64,000 nt of DNA from Ampullaceana balthica (GCA_944989445.1 CALYLW010000551.1:124124-188123), one strand, 5' to 3'; positions 35,724 to 46,859 are shown, numbered from the stretch's first letter. Notes: generated by a model from the letters alone, not told the origin. A program made the numbers and translations.

Positions 35724-35961
35724 GTAGTGGGTAGTACAGCTGTTGACCGTACCCCGCGATGGACATAGCCGATTGGGGTAGGGGTTAAGGCGGCGAGCGA
35801 GTGCCACGCTCTGACAATGTTGTGTATTATTTCCAAGCAGATGGAGATTTTTGCCCAGATGTTAGCCAAGGCTTAAGAAAATAACTCTCTCTTTTACTGA
35901 ATACGTATGTCAGTTAGTTGACCTACTCAGATGACTCATTACTTGACCTTTGCCCTCCCAG

Positions 35962-36115
35962 GTTCTGGTGTGTTCTACGCGAGGCCTGCCTCTTTTTCTA
36001 CCTCAGGCCCGATGACAGAGCTTCGACTGACGTCACAGACCTCAGGGGGTACGAGGTGACCCAGCTCATCGATTCATTTCCAGGAAAGAGGTTTATTCTG
36101 AGGCTTGACCACAAG
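35962..36115 (+). CDS. PH-domain gene, exon b (core of PH domain)
   Basis: The exon lies between a CCTCCCAG acceptor and a CACAAG|GTACTT donor. It is 154 bp long, enters in phase 2 and leaves in phase 0. It encodes FWCVLREACLFFYLRPDD, then a loop, then RGYEVTQLIDSFPGKRFILR. The WCVL and LFFY strands and the spacing are typical of PH-domain beta strands 2 to 5. It joins exon a across TR|FW, the usual K-W-x-x-x-W/F-C-V-L PH pattern. The intron before it is about 2.4 kb and holds a long TA microsatellite and two related MITE-like copies. Confidence 0.8.
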
Positions 36116-36534
36116 GTACTTGCATGTCCAACAGGAATAACTGTGTGTGAAGTATGGACGGTCTTATTTGCTACATGAACACAAGTGCATTAGATTGGAC
36201 AGTAGAAATGTCTAAGATATAGATTTTCCTTTTTGTCGGCATAGTCTCCATTCAGAAACCCAGACACTCCTACCATTATATCTTTCTGAATATACCATTG
36301 TAGTACAAAATAAAATGTAATGTCCTCAATACAAGCCATAAATTTGGAAATAACGAACAAGATTAAAATAAGAAAATAAAGAAGACGAGACACTGATAAA
36401 TGCTTACTCACTGACAGGAAAAACAATGATTCTGAGTTTACTTGTGGGTTGTGAAAGAGGCACATTTATTGCTAACAAAACATTTACTCAATCGCTTAAA
36501 CTGAACGGTAACTTCCATCGTTTTTCACTTACAG

Positions 36535-36680
36535 GACTACATCACTGTGGTTGTGTCTCTGGACTCCAGAGATGACCTGATCCCCTGGTACCAGGCAATG
36601 AAGGCAGCCGTTGGGACCGCTCGATGACAGGCCGAGCTTTTCCTTACAGATGTCAGATGTCATCAGACCCTCAGGCTGTG
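36535..36680 (+). CDS. PH-domain gene, exon c (end of PH domain; frame breaks at a G run)
   Basis: The exon follows a TTTTTCACTTACAG acceptor and continues in phase 0. It encodes DYITVVVSLDSRDDLIPWYQ and AMKAAVG, the last strands and the C-terminal helix (conserved Trp in LIPWYQAMK) of the PH domain. As written the frame closes at TGA 36625-36627, just after the helix. If one base of GGG at 36613-36615 were surplus, the frame would run on to a GTGCGT donor at 36681. It would leave in phase 1, which is the phase needed by the exon at 37216. Two readings remain: a short PH-only product ending at this TGA, or an exon to 36680 with a one-base sequence error or mutation. The PH part to about 36612 is firm; the part from 36616 to 36680 is inference. 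Confidence 0.68.
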
Positions 36681-37215
36681 GTGCGTGGCTGTCGTGAAAG
36701 TAGTTTATGACTCAATTAAAAATGCTTGAAAATATTTAAACAACATTTACCTTGTGTAAAGAGGTAACACAAAAAACAGGACAAAGTTGTTACCCAGGGT
36801 CACGTGACCAAAGACCCAACCCATTAAATGTTGACTGTCAGCTTACACAGAGCGAAATGCATAAAAATAAAAGTTTAATAGGAGATAATCATGAATAATT
36901 TGTTATATTAAACATTTTCATTCTACTTTTACTTATAATGTACTTAACATTCCGTAGATCAGAGAAGGCTTTCAGATTAATTTTTTTTCCTGTAAAGCTT
37001 GATTGTATTTTAAAATATCGTTTATCTCAACTTTTTTTCTTCTTTATTGTAATTTCAAAACAATAGGAGACCACTCTTTCAATCCAACTTTTCTAAATCT
37101 CCCAAACAATAATTTTGATATTGAAAGGGAAAAAACTCTTCAAGCAATGAAAATATAAACCTAATTAATGTTCACTTAATTATATCTACATTTATTTTAC
37201 ACAAACACTTAACAG

Positions 37216-37349
37216 ATGCCCAACATCCATCACCGTCAGCCCAGCATCCATCACCGTCAGCCCAGACAGTGAAGGAAAAACTGCTGGCTGAAATGCTGAG
37301 GCAGATAGAAGAATTAGAAAAAATGCAAGCTGCTCGATTGAGTTTAAAA
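37216..37349 (+). CDS. PH-domain gene, exon d (helical region)
   Basis: Exon between CACTTAACAG and TTAAAA|GTAAGT. Read with its first two bases completing a codon, it encodes a duplicated AQHPSPS heptad (a 21-bp tandem duplication) and then TVKEKLLAEMLRQIEELEKM and QAARLSLK, a charged amphipathic helix likely to form a coiled coil. It ends in phase 0, matching the exon at 38540. An acceptor at GCCCAG|ACA (37265) could also be used in phase 0 and would skip the heptads. It lies about 0.5 kb downstream of the PH exons on the same strand, which is why I assign it to the same gene. Confidence 0.6.
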
Positions 37350-37856
37350 GTAAGTATGTAGAAGAAAGTAAATGCAAAATTAAATAATGACAAAATAATT
37401 CATTAACCCTGTTATTGTCTCTAATTTAATTGACCCTTGAGCCCTAATGTTTTACTTTCAATATCTTGAATGCTAACCCAAGACAAGTTTTGTTTTATAT
37501 TAATTAGATAAATCTTCACAACCTTCTTCTATAAAAGAAATAGTTTTCTTTAAAATTGTTATACTTTTTAGCTGTAAAAGAAAATACTATCTATTTTAAT
37601 TTAAACAGAATACTTTAAATTTAAATGAAAGTTGATTTAAATGCACCGAAAATTGTTCTTTAAGTGTTCAAAGCTTTTGTCTGAGCATTCAATGTTCCCT
37701 AAAATATAGGCCTCAAGCAAGATATTTGGGGAAACTTTGTCTGAAAACTTCAAGGTCCTTGAGTGCCATTTTGGTTGTTTTGCCTGGTTAGAGGAGCTTT
37801 GCCTTTGATGTTCTCATTCTTTTCGGTCAAGATCACGATTTTCATTATGTCTATAT

Positions 37857-38291
37857 TATGGCTGCAGAAATTAATGATTAATTAATCGATTAATCGTTAA
37901 AATTGCAATAGATTAAAATTAATTTAATCAATTACTATTTGATTAAAATGTAAGAGCATTTTTTATAATATTTTTTTTCCTTCAATTTATTAATTATTAT
38001 ATATTTTTGTTACTTACAAACTTTTCCCTCGTATTATTATTTTTATTTAACATGCATGCGTAAACAAAAAGATTTTTATTCCTTATTTCTTGCATAGCAG
38101 AGCGAATTTGCTATGTTACATTACAAAATTTGGGAGCCATGGAATTACATTGACTGAACCGATTTCGCAAAACGATGAATCACAACTTAACAGGATCTAT
38201 ACATGCGTTATATAAAATATAATTAATCGATTAATTGATTAATTTTTTACGGATTTATCTAACAACAATTTTTTAATCAGTACCAGCCCTA
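37857..38291. mobile_element. hAT-type MITE with TSD GTCTATAT in a PH-gene intron
   Basis: A 435-bp AT-rich element between perfect 8-bp duplications GTCTATAT (37849-37856 and 38292-38299). Ends TATGGCTGCAGAAATTAAT and TCAGTACCAGCCCTA are diverged inverted repeats. The palindromic ATTAATCGATTAAT occurs near both ends. Confidence 0.82.
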
Positions 38292-38539
38292 GTCTATATA
38301 GATATATATATATAACAATCACACATTTTTTTATCTGACTTGTGCTTGATTGGTTGTATGTAATCCACCATCAGCCAATGAGACGGCAAACAACCTGCTG
38401 CTGAGGAGGTGGATCACTTATTTCTGAGATGGTGAATCGTTTGCTTTCAAGACAGCACATTATTTTGATTATGGGACGGCTGATATTCATTTATAAGTAA
38501 AGTAATTATAAATTGAATTTTTAAAATTTATAATCACAG

Positions 38540-38641
38540 AATCAGGATCCACAAACACATGGGTCACCTCTCATGGACACAGCTGATCAAATTTGTGCAC
38601 TGACCCGTCTGAAGCAGAGACGAATGTCCACCCAGATAAGG
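38540..38641 (+). CDS. PH-domain gene, exon e
   Basis: A 34-codon exon between TAATCACAG and ATAAGG|GTAAAA, in phase 0 at both ends. It encodes a hydrophilic segment containing LMDTADQICALTRLKQRRMS, likely a continuation of the helical region of exon d. The preceding 1.2-kb intron carries a complete MITE (37857-38291) with an 8-bp target duplication. Confidence 0.6.
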
Positions 38642-39007
38642 GTAAAAAAAAATTGAGTTTTTTTTGTGTACAATTCAAAGTAAAGAATGACAAAGTCCTC
38701 TTTCCAGCAGAGATCAAATTCAAGTTATCAACAAAATATTTTGTCACATTGTTCAGTACAGTTTAAAATTAAATGACCATTGATAAAATTTGTACAGTTT
38801 TTTTTTGCTTAAAATAATTTGTCAGATGGGTAAATATAATTTTTGTAATATATATTTAATATTTTGTTACATTTTGAAAGACTATAAAGTCTGGTTTTAT
38901 CATGAAATAAGTTCAAATTTTTGTTTGTTTTTAAAACTTATTCACTCCTAAAATTTCATTATTTTTTGGGGCTTAACATTTTTATCACCAATGTTTTTTA
39001 ATACAAA

Positions 39008-39233
39008 TGTGTGGTCTCGTGTGTGGTCTGGTGTGTGGTCTGGTGTGTGTGGTCTGGTGTGTTGTCTGGTGTGTGTGGTGTGTGTGGTCTGGTGTGTGGT
39101 CTGTGTGTGTCTGGTGTGTGTGGTCTGGTGTGTGTGGTCTGGTGTGTGTGGTCTGGTGTGTGGTCGGTGTGTGGTCTGTTGTGTGTGGTCTGTGTGTGTG
39201 GTCTCGTGTGTGTGGTCTGGTGTGTGGTCTGGT
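39008..39233 (+). repeat. GTGTGTGGTCTG minisatellite in a PH-gene intron
   Basis: About 18 units of 10-14 bp built from GTGTGTGGTCTG. All three plus frames and one minus frame stay open (Cys/Val/Trp-rich or His/Thr-rich), as expected for simple sequence. Confidence 0.92.
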
Positions 39234-39540
39234 TGTTAAAAAAATATTGAAATACTCTTTTGTAAAATCGTTTGTGTTTACATAATCAATTTTGACATTA
39301 GATAAACTATTTAAAATTATAACATATTTAAGAATCCTTGACAGTGAATTTTCAGATTTAATGAAGATTAATTTTTTGCTAATTATATAGATTATATAGT
39401 TAAACAAGCCATTGGAGTTCATACCCTTTTATATAGGCGCAATTAAAATAATCTTGTTTTGATTTTGGCACTTTGCCTTTTTTATTAATCTTTTTTTTAA
39501 ACCTGATTCTTAAAATTTTTGGATTGAATTCTTTTTATAG

Positions 39541-40529
39541 CTTGATACCATAAAGAAACACATGGGGTGACAGCTCAGCAATCAAAGAAAAAAAGACAGT
39601 ATTTCAAATTGGCAGGAAGAAGCCAGACTTAGTTCCCCCTGAAGTTCAAGGCAAAAGAAATGACCTAGAAGAACAAGTCAAATCCCTTTCTTCAAGACTC
39701 GAAGCACTTGACACATGCATTACCTCCCATGGGGCCACTGGTACATGGAAAACAGATTCAACTGACAAATCCATTCTAAAAAAGGGATCCGTTCACTATG
39801 CATCCGATCTAAGCCTTCCACAAGCGGCTCACCTGGTAAATGAGTCCAGGAAGGAAAATTTTTATGGCTCCAATGGCGACATTTCACCGAGGCTTAAAGA
39901 CAAAGACATGAGCAGGAGCACAAGTTTGAAGTCCAGCGTCCAGAAGCTGGCCTATCGCACATTCGGCAGGGCAAACTGGCACTGGAGCAGAAAGTCTACC
40001 AGTCCGACTGATGACGACAAGGAGGAGACAAGGGTTGACCCACCCATGTCGCCATCAAGTTACCTTTCAGAAATAACCCCGGATGTCATCGACATGACCA
40101 ACAATAACAACCAGGTCAATGGTAAATTGTCCTCGATGGCTGATGGTAAGGACATCTGCGCGCCGCCAGACTCTTTTAAAACGGGATATACATTTTTATC
40201 CAGCACACTGACAAAAAGCAGGGGGCAATGTTTCTATGACAACAAGCAAAGACTATACCATGTCCATGTCAGCACTTTCCAGTTCTTCTGCGCACCTGGA
40301 CAGGTTTAATAAGAGACTGATTCCTTCATCTTCATTCCCATCCCTGGTTGAATCCAAAATAGGCCCGACTCAAGGTCATCACTTTTTGACAGCTCAACAG
40401 AGAAAAGGGCACCTGGCCATGTCAAATGAAGTACTTGATCATGTAGATAGTTCCAGTAGACCAGTCACTAAGAACAGATCAGCATCTTTAAGAAGGGAAG
40501 TAACCCCCAGCACTTTGGCCCAAATTGAG
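39541..40529 (+). CDS. PH-domain gene, exon f (large Ser-rich exon, two one-base frame breaks)
   Basis: The exon starts after CTTTTTATAG and ends at ATTGAG|GTAAGT. In phase 0 it reads LDTIKKHMG and then meets TGA at 39568. From 39569 a second frame is open for about 245 codons to TAA 40307. From about 40212 a third frame is open through QKAGGNVSMTTSKDYT to the donor. Both switches are cured by ignoring a single base, in or beside GGGG at 39564-39567 and in GGGGG at 40221-40225 (or the A run just before it). The product is Ser/Thr/Lys-rich and probably disordered, with a short helical stretch (EEQVKSLSSRLEALD). I read it as one exon of a working gene with surplus bases in the sequence. A real pseudogene is possible but less likely, because the rest shows no decay. 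Confidence 0.62.
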
Positions 40530-40758
40530 GTAAGTTTCTATTATATTTCTCAGTTCCCTTGGCCAGTGTTAAGATTGGCTTGTATTTCCTTTAAACTCAA
40601 ATTGATTAGAATTTTTTAAAATAAGAGTGCTTTTTAAAATTAAGTATTTGATTATTATTAAAATAAATAAATTTTTTAAATTTGATTACCGTTTACTAAA
40701 TTTTCAAAAACTGTCCATTATTATTGCAATTCCATCCATTGTATTTTAGTTCAGGACG

Positions 40759-41389
40759 TCTGACACCATCCTACATTATTTTTATTGGTCAGACACCATC
40801 CTACATTGTTTTTATTGGTCTGACACCATCCTACATTGTTTTTATTGGTCTGACACCATCCTACATTGTTTTTATTGGTCTGACACCATCCTACATTGTT
40901 TTTATTGGTCAGACACCATCCTACATTGTTTTTATTGGTCTGACACCATCCTACATTGTTTTTATTGGTCTGACACCATCCTATATTGTTTTTATTGGTC
41001 AGACACCATCCTACATTGTTTTTATTGGTCAGACACCATCCTACATTGTTTTTATTGGTCAGACACCATCCTACATTGTTTTTATTGGTCAGACACCATC
41101 CTACATTGTTTTTATTGGTCAGACACCATCCTACATTGTTTTTATTGGTCTGACACCATCCTACATTGTTTTTATTGGTCTGACACCATCCTATATTGTT
41201 TTTATTGGTCAGACACCATCCTACATTGTTTTTATTGGTCAGACACCATCCTACATTGTTTTTATTGGTCAGACACCATCCTACATTGCTTTTATTGGTC
41301 AGACACCATCCTACATTGTTTTTATTGGTCAGACACCATCCTACATTATTTTTATTGGTCTGACACCATCCTACATTGTTTTTTATTGA
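40759..41389 (+). repeat. 30-bp minisatellite, 21 copies, last intron of the PH gene
   Basis: Unit TGACACCATCCTACATTGTT plus TTTATTGGTC. Copies are nearly identical, the only frequent change being TCTGAC or TCAGAC. The 10-residue periodic frame (TPSYIVFIG) lies within an intron and lacks splice signals, so it is not coding. Confidence 0.94.
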
Positions 41390-41516
41390 TAAAAAGTTGT
41401 GAATTAATTGTTTTGTCTTGAGTTTTCATGTATCCATTGCTTTCTTGTTTTAATAGAAGAAAAATTTGCACCGTAACCACATCTTTTTAGTATCTTAGGC
41501 CATCTGTAGTAGCTTT

Positions 41517-41645
41517 CTGCATTGGGAAGGGTGCAGATAGTGGATGCAAGTCATGATTCTGGAAATATATTTTATACCTATTGGGAAGGGTGCAGATAGT
41601 GGATGCAAGTCATGATTCTGGAAATATATTTTATACCTATTGGGA
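41517..41645 (+). repeat. Direct duplication of about 60 bp
   Basis: TATTGGGAAGGGTGCAGATA, GTGGATGCAAGTCATGATTC and TGGAAATATATTTTATACC occur twice in tandem. Confidence 0.9.
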
Positions 41646-41819
41646 AAATCTTTCCAATAAATAGAATCTTACTTTCATTTTTCAAAGTTATATATTTAAA
41701 CAGCGTTGTCAACATTTTTTAAAATTACTATTATTTAATTTATACCAATAAACATTATATTTTAAGTATAAAAATTGTAAGCAAATTTCAATGAACATTT
41801 AAACATTTTATTTCCTCAG

Positions 41820-41867
41820 GCTTTTGAAGAGCTCTCAAATAAATTCCTGAAAGATTTCTCAAAGTGA
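41820..41867 (+). CDS. PH-domain gene, terminal coding exon
   Basis: After the acceptor TTTATTTCCTCAG the exon continues in phase 0 from ...LAQIE with AFEELSNKFLKDFSK and stops at TGA 41865-41867. It forms a short amphipathic C-terminal helix. The intron before it (40530-41819) is largely a 30-bp minisatellite. An AATAAA at 41983, about 115 bp after the stop, is a plausible polyadenylation signal. Confidence 0.6.
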   Translation, partial: AFEELSNKFLKDFSK

Positions 41868-41982
41868 AGTGACAATATGTTCAGCTGTGTCCAGGAACTT
41901 CTTATTGATTATTTTAGAAAGTATACTGTGTAGGATATTTGCTTCTAATTTGATGAGATTAACTTTAACTCAGATGTTCTGC

Positions 41983-41988
41983 AATAAA
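41983..41988 (+). terminator. Polyadenylation signal candidate for the PH-domain gene
   Basis: AATAAA lies about 115 bp downstream of the stop codon of the terminal exon. The location fits a short 3' untranslated region. AATAAA is common by chance in this AT-rich DNA. Confidence 0.4.
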
Positions 41989-41989
41989 A

Positions 41990-43353
41990 CACCGGAGTCT
42001 TCAAGACAAAATAAATATTTACGTTTTTTTAAAAGTATTTATTTAAAATGATTGACTTTTTCTTCATGTATTTTATTTGATAAAGTACAATGTTTGTATT
42101 TGGAAGAAAAAAAAAGGGACTGCATAATTTGAAGCTTTTAATTGATTTCAAATTACCAAAAACGTTAAATGAATTTTTTTGCTTAAATTTTCAAATACTT
42201 GACATGTAAAAAGTTATTTAAATTGAAAATATATTTTAAGTATCCATGATATTAACTCATATGGTTGCCCTTCATACCTGTGCAATTAATTGTAATTAAT
42301 ATTATCGCTCTAGTAGTTTGTTTTTTCTATAATGGGAAATACTGACTTTTGTTGGCCAGTGTTGAATAATAATTAACAGGCAGTTATTACAATCTATTTA
42401 TTGTTTATCATTTAAAACACTTATTGTACAGATATATTCAGCCATTTAAATTGGCATGAACTTTGTAAAGAAAGAATTCAATATTTATACACACAAAAAA
42501 AAGAACAAACAAACAAACAAAAAATATATATTATATATCCCCCCGCCCACATTTTTTACACCATTACACATTTAAATCTATGAAGTTTAAAAAAGCCAAT
42601 GTGTCGATGGCAGCAAGATTTGAGGGTTGATGACAGAAGAAATCATGGTTGTGTGTTAAAAATGGGAAACAATTAATGTAAGCAGTGATAAACGGAGAGT
42701 GGTGGTTGCGCCATTTTTTAATTATATTTAAATAGGGATTTGTTTCTAAAAAATTATGTCGTTTTGGTGGGGGAGAGGGGATCCTTGCCACTACACAGTC
42801 AGCAATCACTAACCTTGCTTTGTCGCTTCTACAAATTAATTGTTTTCAATAAGAAAGTAAAATAAGAAAAGATTTAAAGCATTTAAAAAAAAATAATATT
42901 GTTTTGACTTACTTTTTACCATCATTCAGGAGGCACTAATTGCTATAAATAACAAGTGGGTTTAGATTCAATGAAATTCAACACTTAAAACTGTAAACCT
43001 TTTAAGCCATGAAACAAAACCTGTAACACCCCATTCTATCATAAAACTCTCCAATGAAAAGAAATATTCGGCCAAAAACATTTTTAAAAATTAAGAAAAC
43101 ATTTCAGATATTTTTTTTATTATTTTTTTTCTCAAAAACCCCTTTAAACGCTAAGCTCTCAAAAAATTATTATTTTTAATTACACATTTTAATTGAGATT
43201 AATTTTCAATTGGGATTTTCTTGTGGATTGAGTTTTATCCATTATTTGTAAATCTTTGTTGTGGTCCTTGAACACAAAAAACAAAACCAAAAAACAACGA
43301 ATAAAACTGATACAAATTAATTCTGTGAACTTTTATGATAATTATGATTAAAC
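41990..43353. other. AT-rich DNA downstream of the PH-domain gene
   Basis: Poly-A and poly-T rich with no recognised gene or repeat. Confidence 0.45.
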
Positions 43354-43665
43354 TAGTGTATTACCCGTCAAAAATTACGGAAGTTTTCAAAATAAATAGT
43401 AAGTACATTTCAGCAGAAATCTATTTATTTTTGAAAAAATACATATCAGAATACAAAATAATGTAATACAGAACTTTCATTTTATTTATTTTTATTTTAT
43501 TCATTTATTTTCATATTAAACAATTTTATGCAGAACGTTCGAAAAGAGTTATTTTTGGTGCAGTAATTTGGTGCGCTGCTCTCTAAAATTAGTAGCGTTA
43601 CGGACGTGACAGACGGGACGTGACATACATTGCAAATTATGTATATTGATATTGTATATAAACTA
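43354..43665 (+). repeat. Dispersed repeat 'ACTAGTGTATTACCCGTC'
   Basis: ACTAGTGTATTACCCGTCAA, CATTTCAGCAGAAATCTATT, ATACAAAATAATGTAATACA, AACGTTCGAAAAGAGTTATT, TTGGTGCAGTAATTTGGTGC and AAATTATGTATATTGATATT match the copy at 5445-5745 on the opposite strand. Confidence 0.8.
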
Positions 43666-44172
43666 TTTAATAATTAAAATAATTATGAATTAAAAATTTT
43701 GAAATCTTGCCTAATTATACCATTCTTGTCATACCAATGAATAATTGTATTATATATGTCTGTATAAGACAATAATGCAGCATAAATAATTATTTCTTTT
43801 CTTTTGAAGAAAGATGATAATAAAGATTGTTATTCTCAATGTATTGTGATTTTTCTTGACATTGTTTTGACATTGTATTCAATAACATTGTCCATTTAAT
43901 GAAACAGTTTTAGAGATATTGGAAATGTATTCAGTTTATTATTTCTTGGTTAACTCTATCCAGTACTAAATTGTTTAAAATTACTTATTTATCTATCATA
44001 TATTTTACATATATTCCTTCCCTAGCCCTCTTTCTTGATGCTATCAAATATCCCTGCAAAGTAAGCTATTCCGCAAATGTGGTATTATAAGGGAAACGTT
44101 TCACAATTGCACTAAAACAGTGTATTGTATATTTTAACATAATGGCTGACACTGGCTGTAGTGTAATTACTG

Positions 44173-44380
44173 CAGGACCGGATTAAGCCATCTTGGTGCC
44201 CTAGGCACAAACAGACATGGGTGCCCCCTTCTGCACCAGACAGGACCGGATTAAGCCATCTTGGTGCCCGTGGCACAAACCCACATGGGTGCCCCCTTCT
44301 GCCCCAGACAGGACCGATTAAGCCATCTTGGTGCCCCTAGGCACTAACCCACATGGGTGCCCCCTTCTGCCCCAGGCCCT
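44173..44380. repeat. Triplicated hAT terminal-repeat block
   Basis: Three tandem copies of a unit of about 70 bp beginning CAGGACCGGATTAAGCCATC and containing GGTGCCC and CATGGGTGCCCCCTTCTG. CAGGaCCGG is the end motif of the same group of hAT elements as the transposase relic at 44.6-46.4 kb, whose 3' end points this way. Confidence 0.75.
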
Positions 44381-44577
44381 CGATCCTCAAATGACCGCTT
44401 TTATGTTCAATATTATGCAAAAACTAACAAAGAAAAACAGTTGTTAACACATATGTTTGTACTACCATCACTCATATAAAACCTACAATTAGTTATTTCT
44501 GTATAAAAATTAATATGTAATTAATTTTGTAATAATAATATAAAAAAATAAGTAAATTTTTTTAATAGATGAGAAAG

Positions 44578-46440
44578 TCAGAGAGACCACACATTTGCAT
44601 TTTCAAGTTCTTTTTTTTTCCCTAGATTTACATCTGGCAAATTTTTGAGAACATAATCAAAGTTAATTTTGCGCAACAAGTCTGCCTCAATCTTCAGCAG
44701 AGTTAAGGAACAAAGCCTTTCTTATTTCATTGTCGATCTTCTTGGATTTTTTTTTCTGTGTACGTTTCAACTGAGAAAAAGAGCGCTCAGTTGAACAGTT
44801 CATAACAATTAATGTTAAAAATGTGGGGAAGGCAATTTCTACATTTGAAAAAGCACACTCGATGTTGTCTCTAACCAATACTTTGTATAATTTTGCATGA
44901 CTGAACTTTTTGGTTTTAGATTTTGATGCACGAAACTTGTGGCGAAAATATAAGTGGAACTGTTGTAGTTCAGGATATAAATTATTGTTCAGATCTTTAG
45001 GATAAACATTTATTAGTCCTTCACAACACTCAGATGTGTGTGGTACAACTATCAAACAAGAAAGTCGAACTGCTATATCATTATATACCTGTCCACGTTT
45101 ACTCATCTCTGTCTCAAGTTTGTCAACAATGGCGTAGAAAGCAGATATATACGAATTTTGTCTCCGGCATTCAGAGATACATCAGAGGCATCCCCATCAA
45201 TGACCACTGTCTTTCGTTTAAGATTACAAGTCAAAGTTGACTTATAATCCACACCTGGTGTTATTCCTTTTGCAGCTTATTCGAATCTTTCAAATTCACT
45301 CCTAGATTTATGCAAGTGACCTGCTAGTGAAGAATACAAATCAGCACACGTTTTTAAGTTCACATGATCATTTTGTAGAGCTTGACTGATCCTGTGAAAA
45401 AGTATGAGAGCCAATTCTAAATCTAGCATCTTCTTTGAAATGTTTTCTGCTTCTCTTCTGGTGTCCCCATTCTGTAACCGGTCTTCTTGTAAACATTCTA
45501 ACGCTTCTACAATCTTAGGATGGGACTTTAGAATAGCTGCTGTTGCAACAGCATGTGCTTCCCATCTAAAATCGAAAAGAGACTTTTCCAGCGTTTCATT
45601 CATAGGGCATACTTTCAGAATCGTCCATCTGTTGGTTGACCTGAGTAAAAAGTATAGTTCAGTTGAACTTGTATGGAAGGCTTTACTGCCTCTAAACAAG
45701 AGTCAACTGCACTTATGACTAACAGATTTATAAAATGGGCAGCATATATGTATATAGTATATAGCAAGCTTATTTTCCTCTGCATGATTTTTCTGCATAT
45801 CCTTGTAGCACCCGGACATATTAGCTGCGTAATCGTAGAACTGACCTCTGTATTTCCAAAAAATCAATATTGCAAACTTCACGTAAGTACTGCAGCACCT
45901 GCGTAGCCATACCTTCACCGGTGTGACTTTGCAGCTCCAAGAAAGTAAAAAAGCGCTCAATGGGCTCTCCATCTACCACATATCGAAGAACAACGTTTAA
46001 CTCATCTATAAGTAAAATATCGGGTGTTGAGTCTACTGACAAGCTGAAATAACCGGAAGCCTTTACTTCATCTACAATTACTACGTGAACTTTTTGGGAC
46101 ATAATTTCAATCAGTTCTTCACATATAGTTTTGGATAAATAAGAAGGATTTCCTTTTCCACAATTTCCATACTTCGAAATGTGTGATGCTAAAAATGGAT
46201 CAAAGTAACTGACCGACTCCAGCAACCCAAGATAATTTCCATTTTGTAAAGATCCAAATTTTTCATTTGTCCCTGTAAAAAGCCAGGCCACGCTCAGCTT
46301 TAGTGCAAATAACCTCTACTGTTCGCCTCAAAACATGTTCACAGTAACTGTACTCTTTATTTATTTACTCTTCTAGCTTTTGTAGTAGAACCGAGCCTTG
46401 TCGATGAGCAAGGGATAGCAGTCTTTATGAGTAGCGCTCT
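44578..46440 (-). pseudogene. hAT transposase relic, ZMYM/TTF-finger (ZNF862-like) type
   Basis: Read on the minus strand in several frames. The relic begins with the helical region (YCEHVLRRTVEVICTKAERG, about 46.3 kb). It continues through GTNEKFGSLQNGNYLGLLE, FSLSVDSTPDILLIDELNVV and a YDYAANMSGCYKDMQ motif (about 45.8 kb), then VCPMNETLEKS and ILKSHPKIVEALECL (about 45.5 kb). It ends with the hAT dimerisation domain (NCSTERSFSQLKRTQKK and IEADLLRKINFDYVLKNLPD) near 44.63 kb. These are the hallmark segments of transposase-derived zinc-finger MYM-type and TTF-type proteins. The order is right but at least three frame changes are needed and the N-terminal TTF finger is missing. Its 3' terminal-repeat region is triplicated at 44173-44380. 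No left partner was found beyond 46.4 kb. Confidence 0.85.
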
Positions 46441-46859
46441 GTTCATGATTATCAACTTACGTAGCAAAAACATATCCTAAAACAAGTTTATAAAATAGCA
46501 AACAAAAAAGATCTAAGAAAATATAGAATAATGGGGTGAGACTGCAACCAGGCTTTTAAATTAGTAAATGTATAACTATAAAATATAAACAGGGTATTAG
46601 TTAGCCTAACACAACAGCGAACGTTTCGGCAAAGAGCCTTCCTCAACGAACAAATAGTACACAAAAAAATAAAACTAATATAACGAAAGAAAAAAACTTA
46701 GCCCTAGGCATGTGCCTTGATTGCAATATGCTTAATTCAGGCCTGAATTACTGGATAAATAACACACTAGCTGTAACGGTAATGTCTTACCACTCGCTAC
46801 ATCGCAGACTTGCACTAAGCTAACCAACAGATATTTAAGACCAACATTATCATCTAAAC

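Noticed and set aside
38985..39422. Cys/Val/Trp and His/Thr-rich frames
   Set aside because: They arise from the GTGTGTGGTCTG array. Several frames are open at once.
40724..41389. A 221-codon frame of repeated TPSYIVFIG
   Set aside because: It is the 30-bp intronic minisatellite read through. It lies between a clear donor (40530) and acceptor (41819) of the PH gene.
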